Origin: Methylobacterium sp. DB0501
GTDB taxonomy: Bacteria > Pseudomonadota > Alphaproteobacteria > Rhizobiales > Beijerinckiaceae
NCBI RefSeq assembly: GCF_011043735.1
Contig: NZ_JAAKGV010000009.1
Span: forward strand, 124,001-188,000
Direction: 5' to 3'
Length of the DNA: 64,000 nt
Part shown: piece after piece, positions 46,385-54,130 of the stretch
How positions within the stretch are numbered: position 1 is the first letter of the stretch
How the letters are laid out: each line of letters starts with the position of its first letter
Position numbers and translations under genes: made by a program
The notes under the pieces: model-generated
Database searches by the model: none
What the model saw: the letters and a program-made list of their open reading frames with translations, nothing else
Told to the model about the DNA's origin: nothing

Positions 46385-46813
46385 ATGCCCGCCAAGACTT
46401 CGTCCGCCAAGACTTCATCCGCCAAAAAGCCATCGGCCAAGGCTTCATCTGCCAAGGCTCCATCGGCCAAGACGCCGTCGGCCAAGACGCCGTCGGTGAA
46501 GGCTCCATCGGTGAAGACGTCGTCCGCGAAGCCTCCGTCCGAGAAGGCTCCGTCGGCCAAGGCTCCGTCGACGAAGAAGCTGGCCGCCAAGAAGCCGAAA
46601 CACACCGCCTTCACGGTCGCGGTCTCCGCTGCCGACGACGGCACCAGCGCCCCGGCCCTGCGGGTCTACGTCGCCATGGCGACCGACCCCCTGGCGGCCG
46701 TGGCTGCCGTGCAGGGGGCGGTGCCCGAGGCTGCGGTGGAACTGAGCGGCACCCTCTCGGACCGCCTCGCCGCCCGGATGAAGCTGAAGCCCGGCGAGGT
46801 CCGGCAGATCTGA
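46385..46813 (+). CDS. Histone H1-like protein with AKxxS pentapeptide repeats
   Basis: 142 residues. Residues 3-62 are twelve tandem pentapeptides of the form AK(T/A/K)(S/P)S, for example AKTPS and AKAPS, followed by TKKLAAKKPKHT. This is the composition of bacterial H1-like or lysine-rich nucleic-acid-binding tails. The last 70 residues form a small folded domain (HTAFTVAVSAADDGTSAPAL, then LSDRLAARMKLKPGEVRQI). The repeats are coded by 15-bp units. DNA or RNA binding is inferred from charge alone. Divergent from msrP. Confidence 0.72.
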   Translation: MPAKTSSAKTSSAKKPSAKASSAKAPSAKTPSAKTPSVKAPSVKTSSAKPPSEKAPSAKAPSTKKLAAKKPKHTAFTVAVSAADDGTSAPALRVYVAMATDPLAAVAAVQGAVPEAAVELSGTLSDRLAARMKLKPGEVRQI

Positions 46814-46972
46814 CGGCCGGTTCGGCTCAGACCAGCCCTGTAGCGTCCGACATCGCCCCCCTCGCCGCCATCCCGGGTTCCGCCGCGCGGCCCAGGGATG
46901 ACGGCGAGGGAGTGGAGGCGGCGCAGCCGAGCCCCGCGTGCGGATGAGCCGTCTCCCGTATAGGCTACGTCC

Positions 46973-47773
46973 ATGAGCCACGCCCCCAGGCTACGCGCCA
47001 TGCTCGGCCGGACCGCCGTCGGCCTCGCCCTCGCGGCGACGCTCCTCGGCGCGGCCGCGGCGCAGGGCATCCCGCCCGCCGAGCGCCGCTCCGGCTTCGA
47101 CCAGATGGCGCCCGAGACCCGGGCGATGCAAGCCGACGACACCGCCAATCCGGGCATGCTCTGGGTTCAGGACGGCGCGGAGCTGTTCGCCCGCCCGCCC
47201 TCCCCCGGCACTCCCGCCTGCTCCGGCTGCCACACCGAATCGTCGATGCGCGGCGTCGCCGCCCGCTACCCGGCATGGGACGAGGCGGATGCGCGGCCGG
47301 TCGACCTCGAAGGCCGGATCGACCTCTGCCGCACCCGCCACCAGGAAGCGGCGCCGCTGCCGCGGGAGGGCCACGACCTCCTCGCGCTCACCGCCTATCT
47401 CGGCCGCCTCTCCCGCGGGCTGCCCCTGGCGCCCCCCGTCGACCCGCGCCTCGGACCGGCCCGGGACGAGGGCCGAAAGCTGTTCGAGACCCCGATGGGC
47501 CAGCTCGGCTTCTCCTGCGCCGCCTGCCACGATGCGCATCGGGGCGGACGCCTCGGCGCCGCGACGATTCCGCAGGGCCACCCCACCGGCTACCCGCTCT
47601 ACCGGCTCGAATGGCAGGATCTCGGCTCGCTGGAGCGGCGCCTGCGCAACTGCCTCGCCGGCATGCGGGCCGAGCCGTTCACCCCCGGCTCCGCGGATGT
47701 CGTGGCGCTCACGCTCTACCTGATGCAGCGCGCCGCCCCCCTGCCCGTCGAGAGCCCGGCCGTGCGCCCGTGA
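46973..47773 (+). CDS. soxA: SoxA-type dihaem cytochrome c (L-cysteine S-thiosulfotransferase subunit)
   Basis: 266 residues. A signal peptide ends at AAAAQ (residue 31). The hallmark SGFDQMAPETRAMQADDTAN is followed by haem motif CSGCH (83-87), Cys119 in IDLCRTRHQ (standing where SoxA has INxCR), haem motif CAACH (182-186) and Cys227 in RLRNCLAGMRAEPF, the position of the persulfide-bearing axial cysteine. SoxA with SoxX attaches thiosulfate to the SoxY carrier. No soxX, Y, Z, B or C is in the window. It stands 53 bp before the nitrile hydratase genes, same strand, possibly one transcript. Confidence 0.9.
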   Translation: MSHAPRLRAMLGRTAVGLALAATLLGAAAAQGIPPAERRSGFDQMAPETRAMQADDTANPGMLWVQDGAELFARPPSPGTPACSGCHTESSMRGVAARYPAWDEADARPVDLEGRIDLCRTRHQEAAPLPREGHDLLALTAYLGRLSRGLPLAPPVDPRLGPARDEGRKLFETPMGQLGFSCAACHDAHRGGRLGAATIPQGHPTGYPLYRLEWQDLGSLERRLRNCLAGMRAEPFTPGSADVVALTLYLMQRAAPLPVESPAVRP

Positions 47774-47826
47774 CGGTGGCGGTGTGAGACCCAGGCGCGT
47801 ATCCTCCCGGCTCCGGGAGGCTCCGC

Positions 47827-48495
47827 ATGGCGCAAGACCACGATCACCACCACGAGCACGACCATTCGCACGACCACGACCACGACCACCCGCACGGCAG
47901 CGAGCTGTCGCCGATGGACCTGCGGGTGCGCGCCCTCGAATCGATCCTGGTCGAGAAGGGCTACGTCGATCCGGCCGCCCTCGACACCCTGATCGAGACC
48001 TACGAGACCAAGGTCGGGCCGCATAACGGCGCCCGGGTGGTGGCACGGGCCTGGGTCGATCCGGCCTTCAAGGCGCGGCTCCTGGCCGATGGCAGCGCGG
48101 CGATGCGCGAGCTCGACGTCGGCGGGCGCGGCGGCGAGCACATGGTGGTGGTCGAGAACACCCCGGAGGAGCACAACGTCGTCGTCTGCACCCTCTGCTC
48201 CTGCTATCCCTGGCCTGTGCTCGGCCTGCCGCCGGTCTGGTACAAGTCGCCGCCCTACCGCTCCCGCACCGTGATCGACCCGCGCGGAGTGCTGGCCGAG
48301 TTCGGCACGGTGCTGCCGCCCGAGACCCGCATCCGCGTCTGGGATTCGACCGCGGAACTCCGCTACATGGTGCTGCCGATGCGCCCCGCCGGCACCGACC
48401 ATCTCGACGAGGCCGCGCTCGCCGACCTCGTCACCCGCGATTCGATGATCGGCACCGGGCTTCCCTCCAGCCCCGACCGGGGGGCCCGCGCATGA
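47827..48495 (+). CDS. nthA: Cobalt-type nitrile hydratase alpha subunit with His-rich N-terminus
   Basis: 222 residues. Metal motif CTLCSC (121-126) followed by [10 protein letters not shown]; Thr in CTLC and Tyr after the last Cys indicate cobalt rather than iron. Cys124 and Cys126 are expected to be oxidised to sulfinic and sulfenic acid. It hydrates nitriles to amides in the cytoplasm. The first 24 residues consist mostly of His and Asp ([17 protein letters not shown]), an extension that may gather cobalt. Overlap with nthB (ATGA) indicates coupled translation. Thiocyanate hydrolase is related, but there the beta subunit is split in two, which is not the case here. Confidence 0.93.
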   Translation: MAQDHDHHHEHDHSHDHDHDHPHGSELSPMDLRVRALESILVEKGYVDPAALDTLIETYETKVGPHNGARVVARAWVDPAFKARLLADGSAAMRELDVGGRGGEHMVVVENTPEEHNVVVCTLCSCYPWPVLGLPPVWYKSPPYRSRTVIDPRGVLAEFGTVLPPETRIRVWDSTAELRYMVLPMRPAGTDHLDEAALADLVTRDSMIGTGLPSSPDRGARA

Positions 48496-49181
48496 ATGGC
48501 GGCCAGGATCTCGGCGGCATGCAGGGTTTCGGCCCGCTCGGCCTCGAAGCGGACGAGCCCCGGTTCCATGCGGCCTGGGAGCGCCGGGTCTTCGCCATGG
48601 CGATGGCGATGGGCTACACGGGCGCCTGGAACCTCGATGCCAGCCGCGCCGCCCGCGAATCGCTGCCGCCCGGCGAGTACCTGACCTCCAGCTACTACCG
48701 GATCTGGTTCCGGGCCCTGGAGAAGCAGGTGCAGCAGCACGGCCTCGTCGAGGCCGGCGAACTCGCGGCCGGCGCGGCCCTGGCGCCGCCGGCCCCGGTC
48801 GCCCGGGTGCTGAAGGCCGAGGAGGTGGCGCCGCTCTTCGCCCGCGGCTTCCCGAGCGACCGGCCGGTGCCCCATCCCGCCCGCTTCGCCCCCGGGGACG
48901 AGGTGCGGGCCAAGATCGTCAACCCGACCGGCCATACCCGCCTGCCGCGCTACGTCCGCGGCCGGACCGGCACGGTCGAGCGGGTCCATGGCGGCTTCGT
49001 CTTCCCGGACACCAATGCCGCGCTCGCCGGCGAGGCGCCTCAATGGCTCTACACCGTGCGCTTCGCGGCGGTGGAATTGTGGGGCGAGGATGCCGATCCG
49101 GGGCTCACCGTCTCGGTCAACGCCTTCGAGAGCTACCTCGAACCGGCGCGGGGGCCGGCGCCGGAATCGTCCCGCTCATGA
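48492..49181 (+). CDS. nthB: Nitrile hydratase beta subunit
   Basis: 229 residues, ATG overlapping the nthA stop. Family features: opening [36 protein letters not shown], the helical [18 protein letters not shown], and the SH3-like C-terminal half with [40 protein letters not shown] and [18 protein letters not shown]. It pairs with alpha to build the active site. Full length, so not the split form of thiocyanate hydrolase. Confidence 0.94.
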   Translation: MNGGQDLGGMQGFGPLGLEADEPRFHAAWERRVFAMAMAMGYTGAWNLDASRAARESLPPGEYLTSSYYRIWFRALEKQVQQHGLVEAGELAAGAALAPPAPVARVLKAEEVAPLFARGFPSDRPVPHPARFAPGDEVRAKIVNPTGHTRLPRYVRGRTGTVERVHGGFVFPDTNAALAGEAPQWLYTVRFAAVELWGEDADPGLTVSVNAFESYLEPARGPAPESSRS

Positions 49182-49522
49182 GCCGCCCGCCCGAACCCCC
49201 GGTCTTCGCCGCCCCCTGGGAGGCGCAGACCTTCGCGCTGGTGGTGTCGCTGCACGATGCCGGCCTGTTCACCTGGTCGGACTGGGCCCGGGCCCTCGGC
49301 CGGCACGGCGACCGCACCGCCGATTACGCCCTGTGGCTCGAGACGATCGAGGCGCTGATCGCCGAGCGCGGGCTGACCAGCCCGTCGGCCCTGGAGGCGC
49401 GCCGCGCCGCCTTCGCCCGCGCGGCGGCGGCGACGCCGCATGGGCAGCCGATCCTGCTGGAGAACGATCCGGACTTCGCAGCACCGACCCGCGTGGTGGA
49501 GCCGGAAGCTCCGGACGCTTGA
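49178..49522 (+). CDS. Nitrile hydratase accessory (activator) protein
   Basis: 114 residues, ATG overlapping the nthB stop. It resembles the N-terminal half of beta subunits (PVFAAPWEAQTFALVVSLHD, TWSDWARALG, YALWLETIEALIAERG), as the small activators P14K/NhlE do. In cobalt enzymes such a protein forms a complex with alpha and inserts cobalt by subunit exchange. Order alpha-beta-activator is standard for this enzyme class. A terminator follows. Confidence 0.88.
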   Translation: MSRPPEPPVFAAPWEAQTFALVVSLHDAGLFTWSDWARALGRHGDRTADYALWLETIEALIAERGLTSPSALEARRAAFARAAAATPHGQPILLENDPDFAAPTRVVEPEAPDA

Positions 49523-49594
49523 GCGACGCCGACTTCCGCCTTGCGAACCCGATTGCGCAGCAATCGCCGAGCAATCAATTGGAAGTCGTATGAA

Positions 49595-49624
49595 GGGCCG
49601 CGCTCTCCTTCCACGCGGCCCTTT
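49595..49624 (+). terminator. Probable terminator of the nitrile hydratase operon
   Basis: GGGCCGCG and CGCGGCCC (eight-base stem, 11-base loop), then TTT, 73 bp after the last gene. A second small palindrome (GATTGC-GCA-GCAATC, 49550-49564) lies just before it. Confidence 0.65.
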
Positions 49625-49686
49625 CCCGGATCTCCTTCCGCTTTTCTGCCGTCGTCCGGACAAGGGGTCGGGTCAGGCGCCGGAGA

Positions 49687-50562
49687 TTATTCCCGCCCCG
49701 CCCGCCGCGCCGACACGGTGGCCAGCGCCGCCAGGTCCTTCTCCCCGTCGCCATGGGCGAGGGCGTCGAGCAGGCTGTCGCGCAGGACGCTGGCGAGCGG
49801 CATCGGCACCCGGGCGGCCTCGCCGGCGGCGAGCGCCAAGCGCACGTCCTTGGCGCCGAGCGCCAGCCCGAAGCCCGGCGGCTCGTAGCGGCCGGCGGCG
49901 ATCGAGGCGCCGTAATTCCTGTAGACCGGCGCGGCGAAGATCGTGTTCGTCAGGAGGTCGAGGAGGTCGGCCGCAGGAACCCCATGGGCCTCCCCCAGCG
50001 CCGCGGCCTCGCCCATCGCCTCGATCGCCGCGACGATCATCATGTTGCCGGCGAGCTTGACCGCGTTCGCCCGGGCCGGCGCCTCGCCGAAGCGCCAGGT
50101 CTTCGCCCCCATCGCGTCGAGGAGCGGCTGCGCCCGGGCGATCGCCGCGTCCGGTCCGGCGGCCAGGATGTTGAGCTTTCCCGCTTCCGCGACGTCCGGC
50201 CGGCCGAAGACCGGGGCGGAGACGTAAGCCACGCCGGCCCGGCCGTGCACGGCCGCCAGCTCCTCGGCGAGAGCGACCGAGATGGTGCTGGTGCCGATGT
50301 GCAGCCCCGGCTTCTCGGCCTGATCGAGCAGGCCGCCCTCGACGATGACGGCGCGCAAAGCCGCGTCGTCGGCCAGCATCGTTACGGCGGCATCGCCCCG
50401 GAAAGCCTCGGCGGGCGTCGCCACCGGCTCGGCGCCGTGGGCGCGCAGATCCTCGGCGGCCTGCGCCGAGCGGTTCCAGACCCGGACCCGGTGGCCGGCC
50501 TTGATGAGGTTGAGCGCCATCGGCCGGCCCATCCGGCCGAGCCCGAGAAATCCGACATCCAT
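49687..50562 (-). CDS. NAD(P)-dependent beta-hydroxyacid dehydrogenase (3-hydroxyisobutyrate dehydrogenase family)
   Basis: 291 residues; ATG 50562 has GGGAG 9 bp upstream. Rossmann motif VGFLGLGRMGRPMALNL with an RVWNRS acceptor loop, the substrate loop HIGTSTISVALAEEL, and catalytic Lys169 in NAVKLAGNMM. Enzymes of this family oxidise 3-hydroxyisobutyrate, tartronate semialdehyde, 6-phosphogluconate or glyoxylate-like compounds. Arg at the end of the second strand (WNRS) suggests NADP preference, by analogy. Substrate not readable. Confidence 0.88.
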   Translation of the reverse strand: MDVGFLGLGRMGRPMALNLIKAGHRVRVWNRSAQAAEDLRAHGAEPVATPAEAFRGDAAVTMLADDAALRAVIVEGGLLDQAEKPGLHIGTSTISVALAEELAAVHGRAGVAYVSAPVFGRPDVAEAGKLNILAAGPDAAIARAQPLLDAMGAKTWRFGEAPARANAVKLAGNMMIVAAIEAMGEAAALGEAHGVPAADLLDLLTNTIFAAPVYRNYGASIAAGRYEPPGFGLALGAKDVRLALAAGEAARVPMPLASVLRDSLLDALAHGDGEKDLAALATVSARRAGRE

Positions 50563-50622
50563 CGCGAACACTCCCGCCGTCGTCGGGCGGGAGATATGGC
50601 GCGGGCCTGCGGTGTCAGGCCC

Positions 50623-51060
50623 TCACACGCCGAGAAGCGCCGCCTTCTCGACGCCGAGCACCTCGGCGATCTCGGCCAGCGCCTTGTGCTCCAGTTCGCT
50701 GATGCCGCCCTGGTCGGCGACGTCGGCGGCGATGAGGAAGATGTCCTGGCGCTGCTCCAGCGCCCGGTCGGCGATGGCGCCGACGAGGCGCAGGTTCTCG
50801 AGCCGCCCGGCCCGGCTCTTCGCCCGGGCGATCGCCTCGTGCAGCTCCTGTTCCAGCTTCAGCACGCCGTAGGACTTGTGCAGGACCGGGTTGTTGCTGA
50901 GATCGGTCAGTGCGGTCTCGATCTCCTCCTCGTCGATCTCCTGGTCGGCCAGGATCACGGTGGCGGCCGCCGAGCAGGCGGCGTGGAGGAAGGCGGTGTC
51001 GCCGGCATAGGACATGACGACCCGGCCGACCCGGGCAAAGGCATCCTGAAACAGCCCCAT
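50623..51060 (-). CDS. TerB-family (tellurite-resistance TerB-like) protein
   Basis: 145 residues from ATG 51060. All-helical and acidic: ATVILADQEIDEEEIETALT and GAIADRALEQRQDIFLIAAD followed by ADQGGISELEHKALAEIAEV are the two metal-binding helix-loop repeats of TerB domains. Despite the name, most TerB-like proteins are not known to act on tellurite; they are thought to sense metals or stress at the membrane. No other ter genes are nearby. Confidence 0.82.
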   Translation of the reverse strand: MGLFQDAFARVGRVVMSYAGDTAFLHAACSAAATVILADQEIDEEEIETALTDLSNNPVLHKSYGVLKLEQELHEAIARAKSRAGRLENLRLVGAIADRALEQRQDIFLIAADVADQGGISELEHKALAEIAEVLGVEKAALLGV

Positions 51061-51357
51061 GGCACGTCCTTGATGAGAAGATCCTTCGGGCCGGCCGCTC
51101 GCAGGCCCATCGTTGCGGCAGAGCCGCCATCGAAGCATGACGGCGCGGCGGCGGGCAAGGGCGGCGCGAGGCTGCAGGGTGGACGGTACGGCCGGAGGGC
51201 GCGATCCGCGCGAGAAAATCCCCGGGCGTGCCCTTCCCAACACGCCCGGGGACCATGTGAACGCAGCGCCGCCTCGCGATCGGGAAAGCCCCGGAGCCGG
51301 TGCCGTGAAGCCCGTGCCTCGCCCTCGTCCCGCGACGGGGCTGCCGTCCTCCGGGCC

Positions 51358-51392
51358 GTTCCGGGGCGGCGTCGCCCAGGCCGGAACGACCC
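51358..51392. repeat. Palindromic intergenic repeat (REP-like), decayed copy
   Basis: GTTCCGGGGCGGCGTCGCCC followed by AGGCCGGAACGACCC. The outer arms match the family seen at 9457, 19681 and 62650; the loop part has diverged. Confidence 0.55.
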
Positions 51393-51407
51393 GGAGGGTG
51401 CCCGCGC

Positions 51408-52538
51408 CTACATGGCAATCACCTGCCGGATCGCCTCGCCGCGATCGAGCCGGTCGAAACCCTCGTTGATCTGGTCGAGGGTGAGCGTGCCGGTCATCAG
51501 CTTGTCCACCGGCAGGCGGCCCTGGCGATACATCGCGATGTAGCGCGGGATGTCCCGGGCCGGGACGCAGGAGCCCATGTAGCTGCCGCGCACCACCCGC
51601 TCCTCGCCGACGAGGCCGACCGGCGGCAGGGTGAAGCTGTGGTTCGGGTTGGCGAGGCCGGCGGTCGCGGTGGTGCCGCCCCGGCGGGTGATCCGGTAGG
51701 CGGTGTCGAAGGCCTTCACGGAGCCCGCCATCTCCAGGGCGTAGTCGACGCCGCCTTCGGTGGCGTCGCGGATCGCCGCCACGGCGTCGGGATCGGAGGC
51801 CAGGAACGTGTCGGTGGCGCCGAGCGCGCGGGCGACCCGCAGCTTGTCCTCGGAGAGATCGACCGCCACCACCCGGCCCGCGCCGCTGGCGACCGCACCG
51901 ATCAGCGCCGAGAGGCCGACGCCGCCGAGGCCCACCACCGCGACGCTCTGGCCCATCTGCACCCGGCAGGTATTCACCACCGCGCCGACGCCGGTCATCA
52001 CCGCGCAGCCGAACAGGGCCGCCTCGACGAGGGGGATGTCGGGATCGATCTTCACGATCGAGCGGCGCGAGATCACCGCGTACTCGCCGAAGGCCGAGAC
52101 GCCGCTGTGGTGGCTCACCTCGACGCCGTCGCAGCGGATGCGCTTGGCCCCCGACAGGAGGGTGCCGCGGCCGTTGGCGGCGTTGCCGGGCTCGCACAGG
52201 GCGCCGCGGCCCTCGCGGCAGGGCGCGCAGCCGCCGCAGGTCGGCACGAACGACATCACCACGTGGTCGCCGCGCCTGAGGTCGGTGACGCCCGCTCCCA
52301 GCTCCTCGACGATTCCCGACGCCTCGTGCCCCAAAGCCACCGGCACCGGCCGGATCCGGTCGCCGTTGATGACCGAGAGGTCCGAGTGGCACAGGCCGGC
52401 GCCCGCGATCTTCACCAGCACCTCGTCCGGCCCCGGCGGATCGAGCTCGATCGTCTCGATGGTCAGCGGACGGGTCTCGGCATAGGGCCGCGCCACGGGG
52501 GCGTGGTGCAGCACGGCGGCGCGAACGCGTAGGGACAC
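51408..52538 (-). CDS. Zinc-dependent alcohol dehydrogenase (MDR superfamily)
   Basis: 376 residues. GTG 52538 is chosen because GGGAG lies 8 bp upstream. Catalytic zinc ligands Cys50 in GLCHSDLSVI, His71-Glu72 in GHEASGIVEELG and a later Cys; structural zinc Cys101, 104, 107 and 115 in TCGGCAPCREGRGALC; NAD motif VGLGGVGLSALIG. The layout is that of class III-like or aryl-alcohol dehydrogenases, which oxidise primary alcohols or formaldehyde adducts. The exact substrate is unknown. Single gene, with a repeat and spacer downstream. Confidence 0.9.
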   Translation of the reverse strand: MSLRVRAAVLHHAPVARPYAETRPLTIETIELDPPGPDEVLVKIAGAGLCHSDLSVINGDRIRPVPVALGHEASGIVEELGAGVTDLRRGDHVVMSFVPTCGGCAPCREGRGALCEPGNAANGRGTLLSGAKRIRCDGVEVSHHSGVSAFGEYAVISRRSIVKIDPDIPLVEAALFGCAVMTGVGAVVNTCRVQMGQSVAVVGLGGVGLSALIGAVASGAGRVVAVDLSEDKLRVARALGATDTFLASDPDAVAAIRDATEGGVDYALEMAGSVKAFDTAYRITRRGGTTATAGLANPNHSFTLPPVGLVGEERVVRGSYMGSCVPARDIPRYIAMYRQGRLPVDKLMTGTLTLDQINEGFDRLDRGEAIRQVIAM

Positions 52539-52632
52539 GATGGGTTCTCCCGGCGGGGCCTTCTCCGACGGGCCCCGATCGCGGCAGGCTGGCAGCGGCA
52601 AGGCGGCCGGTCAACCGGCCGCGAAGCATGGG

Positions 52633-52899
52633 TCACGCCGCGTCGCCGGCGCCCGGCCGCCAGAACGGCCGGCGCGCCTCGGCTTCCGCCTCGCGGCGGC
52701 TGAGGCCGATATCGGCCAGGGCCTCGTCGGTCGTCCAGGGCAGGTCGCGCGCGAGGGCCCGCCGGGCCACCCAGCGCCGGGCCCAGCCGCGCAGGATCGC
52801 CACGCCGGCGAGGCGCGGTTCGTGCGCGCGGCTCACGCTCGGCATCCGCGGAGGCGCCGCGATGCGGTGCGTCGGGAACGGGATGACGGTGGCGGCCAC
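52633..52899 (-). CDS. DUF1127 (YjiS-like) small protein
   Basis: 88 residues; GTG 52899 has GAGGAGACC upstream. The C-terminal half shows the DUF1127 pattern: RARR-like arginines (WARRWVARRALARDLPWTTD) and EALADIGLSRREAEAEARRP with FWR at the end. Arg-rich DUF1127 proteins of alphaproteobacteria have been tied to phosphate and carbon metabolism and to RNA binding. Divergent from the LysR gene, 106 bp apart. Confidence 0.82.
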   Translation of the reverse strand: MAATVIPFPTHRIAAPPRMPSVSRAHEPRLAGVAILRGWARRWVARRALARDLPWTTDEALADIGLSRREAEAEARRPFWRPGAGDAA

Positions 52900-53005
52900 G
52901 GCAGGTCTCCTCTTCGTGTCTGGCCCTGCCGAGCTACCCGAACGGCGGGTGGCCGTATATTGAGTTCTTGCGCCGGCTTCGTGCGCGAAACTCACGGATC
53001 GACCG

Positions 53006-53950
53006 ATGCGCCAGTTGCCGCCGCTCTCCTCCCTGCGCGCCTTCGAGGCGGCGGCGCGCCTCGGCTCGGTCAGTCGGGCGGCGGACGAGCTCGGGCGCAC
53101 TCACGGAGCCGTGTCGCGCCAGGTGCGGGCCTTGCAGGAGCAGGCCGGAACCCTCTTGTTCGAGAAGGCCGGCACGGGCCTGCGGCTCACGCCGGCCGGC
53201 GAGGCCTTCCGGAGCGTGGTGACGGGCGTGCTCGACGACCTGGAGCGGGGCTATCGGCGCATGCGCGATGCCGGGCGCGGCGCCAACGTCCACCTCGCCT
53301 GCGGAGCGACCTTCGCGATGCGCTGGCTGGTGCCGCGCCTCGCGGGCTTCTACCGCGAGCGGCCGACGGTGCAGGTGCGCCTGTCGATGACCTCGGCCCG
53401 TGAGATCCGCGACGAGGGCGCCGACCTGGTGCTGACCTGGGACCGGCTCGCCCATCCGATCCGCGACGAGGCGCGGGCGATCCGCCTCGGCGACGTGGCG
53501 TTCGGTGCCGTCTGCGCGCCCGGCTACCCGGTCCGGGCGGAGGGCCGGCGCCTCGCCGCCGCGGCCCGGATCCGGCACGAGTACACCCCGCATTCCTGGC
53601 CGGCCTGGGAGGCGGCGGCGGGCTGGCGGATCGAGGCGGAGCGCGACCTCGCCTTTCCGCATACCGGCCTGTGCATCGAGGCCGCCCTGTCGGGCCTCGG
53701 CGTCGCAGTGGTGGAGGGGATGGTGGTACGCGACGACCTCGCGGCCGGCCGCCTCGTCGCCCCCTGCGGCTTCCACCGCTTCCCCGACGGCTTCGCGGCC
53801 CTGCCGGCGGCCGACCGTCCGCTCTCCCCCGCCGCCGCGGCCTTCATCGACTGGTTGCGGCGGACGCTGGCCGAGGAGGCGTGCGGCCTCGCCGCTCCGG
53901 TGGGCCCGACCGAGAGGAATCGTCCCACCGGAAGCTTCGGCACTTCCTGA
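53006..53950 (+). CDS. LysR-family transcriptional regulator (GcvA-like)
   Basis: 314 residues. LysR HTH at residues 5-65: LPPLSSLRAFEAAARLGSVS, RAADELGRTHGAVSRQVRAL, then LRLTPAGEAF. The effector domain follows from about residue 93, with the GcvA-type stretch FAMRWLVPRLAGFYRERPTV. The target may be the divergent DUF1127 gene or the porin 180 bp downstream. The inducer is unknown. Confidence 0.9.
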   Translation: MRQLPPLSSLRAFEAAARLGSVSRAADELGRTHGAVSRQVRALQEQAGTLLFEKAGTGLRLTPAGEAFRSVVTGVLDDLERGYRRMRDAGRGANVHLACGATFAMRWLVPRLAGFYRERPTVQVRLSMTSAREIRDEGADLVLTWDRLAHPIRDEARAIRLGDVAFGAVCAPGYPVRAEGRRLAAAARIRHEYTPHSWPAWEAAAGWRIEAERDLAFPHTGLCIEAALSGLGVAVVEGMVVRDDLAAGRLVAPCGFHRFPDGFAALPAADRPLSPAAAAFIDWLRRTLAEEACGLAAPVGPTERNRPTGSFGTS

Positions 53951-54130
53951 CGGTACGGCACCCAAGTACTTTTGTGCGTTGCGCGAAAGACACGGCACTA
54001 CAGACAGCGACTCGTGAGATCCTGATTTGCCCAATTTTTGAGCAAACGCACAACAAACGGTTTTGCCATCGTGCGGCCACACTGCCAGCTTGGCCGCAGT
54101 TGGTTTCCAGATGGATTCTCCCCCGTGGCA

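Noticed and set aside
46390..46570. Possible non-coding tandem-repeat array
   Set aside because: The 15-bp units stay in frame and encode pentapeptides of a protein with a conserved-looking end.
46207..46644. N-terminal extension of MsrP with FADDVF/TDGAF repeats
   Set aside because: It is the antisense of the AKxxS repeats of the divergent gene. The Tat signal begins only after ATG 46206.
47827..49181. Thiocyanate hydrolase instead of nitrile hydratase
   Set aside because: The SoxA neighbour made this tempting, but thiocyanate hydrolase has its beta part split into two small subunits. Here the beta subunit is full length and followed by an activator-like protein.
50623..51060. Tellurite-resistance operon
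   Set aside because: Only a lone TerB-like protein is present; no terZ, terC, terD or terE relatives nearby.
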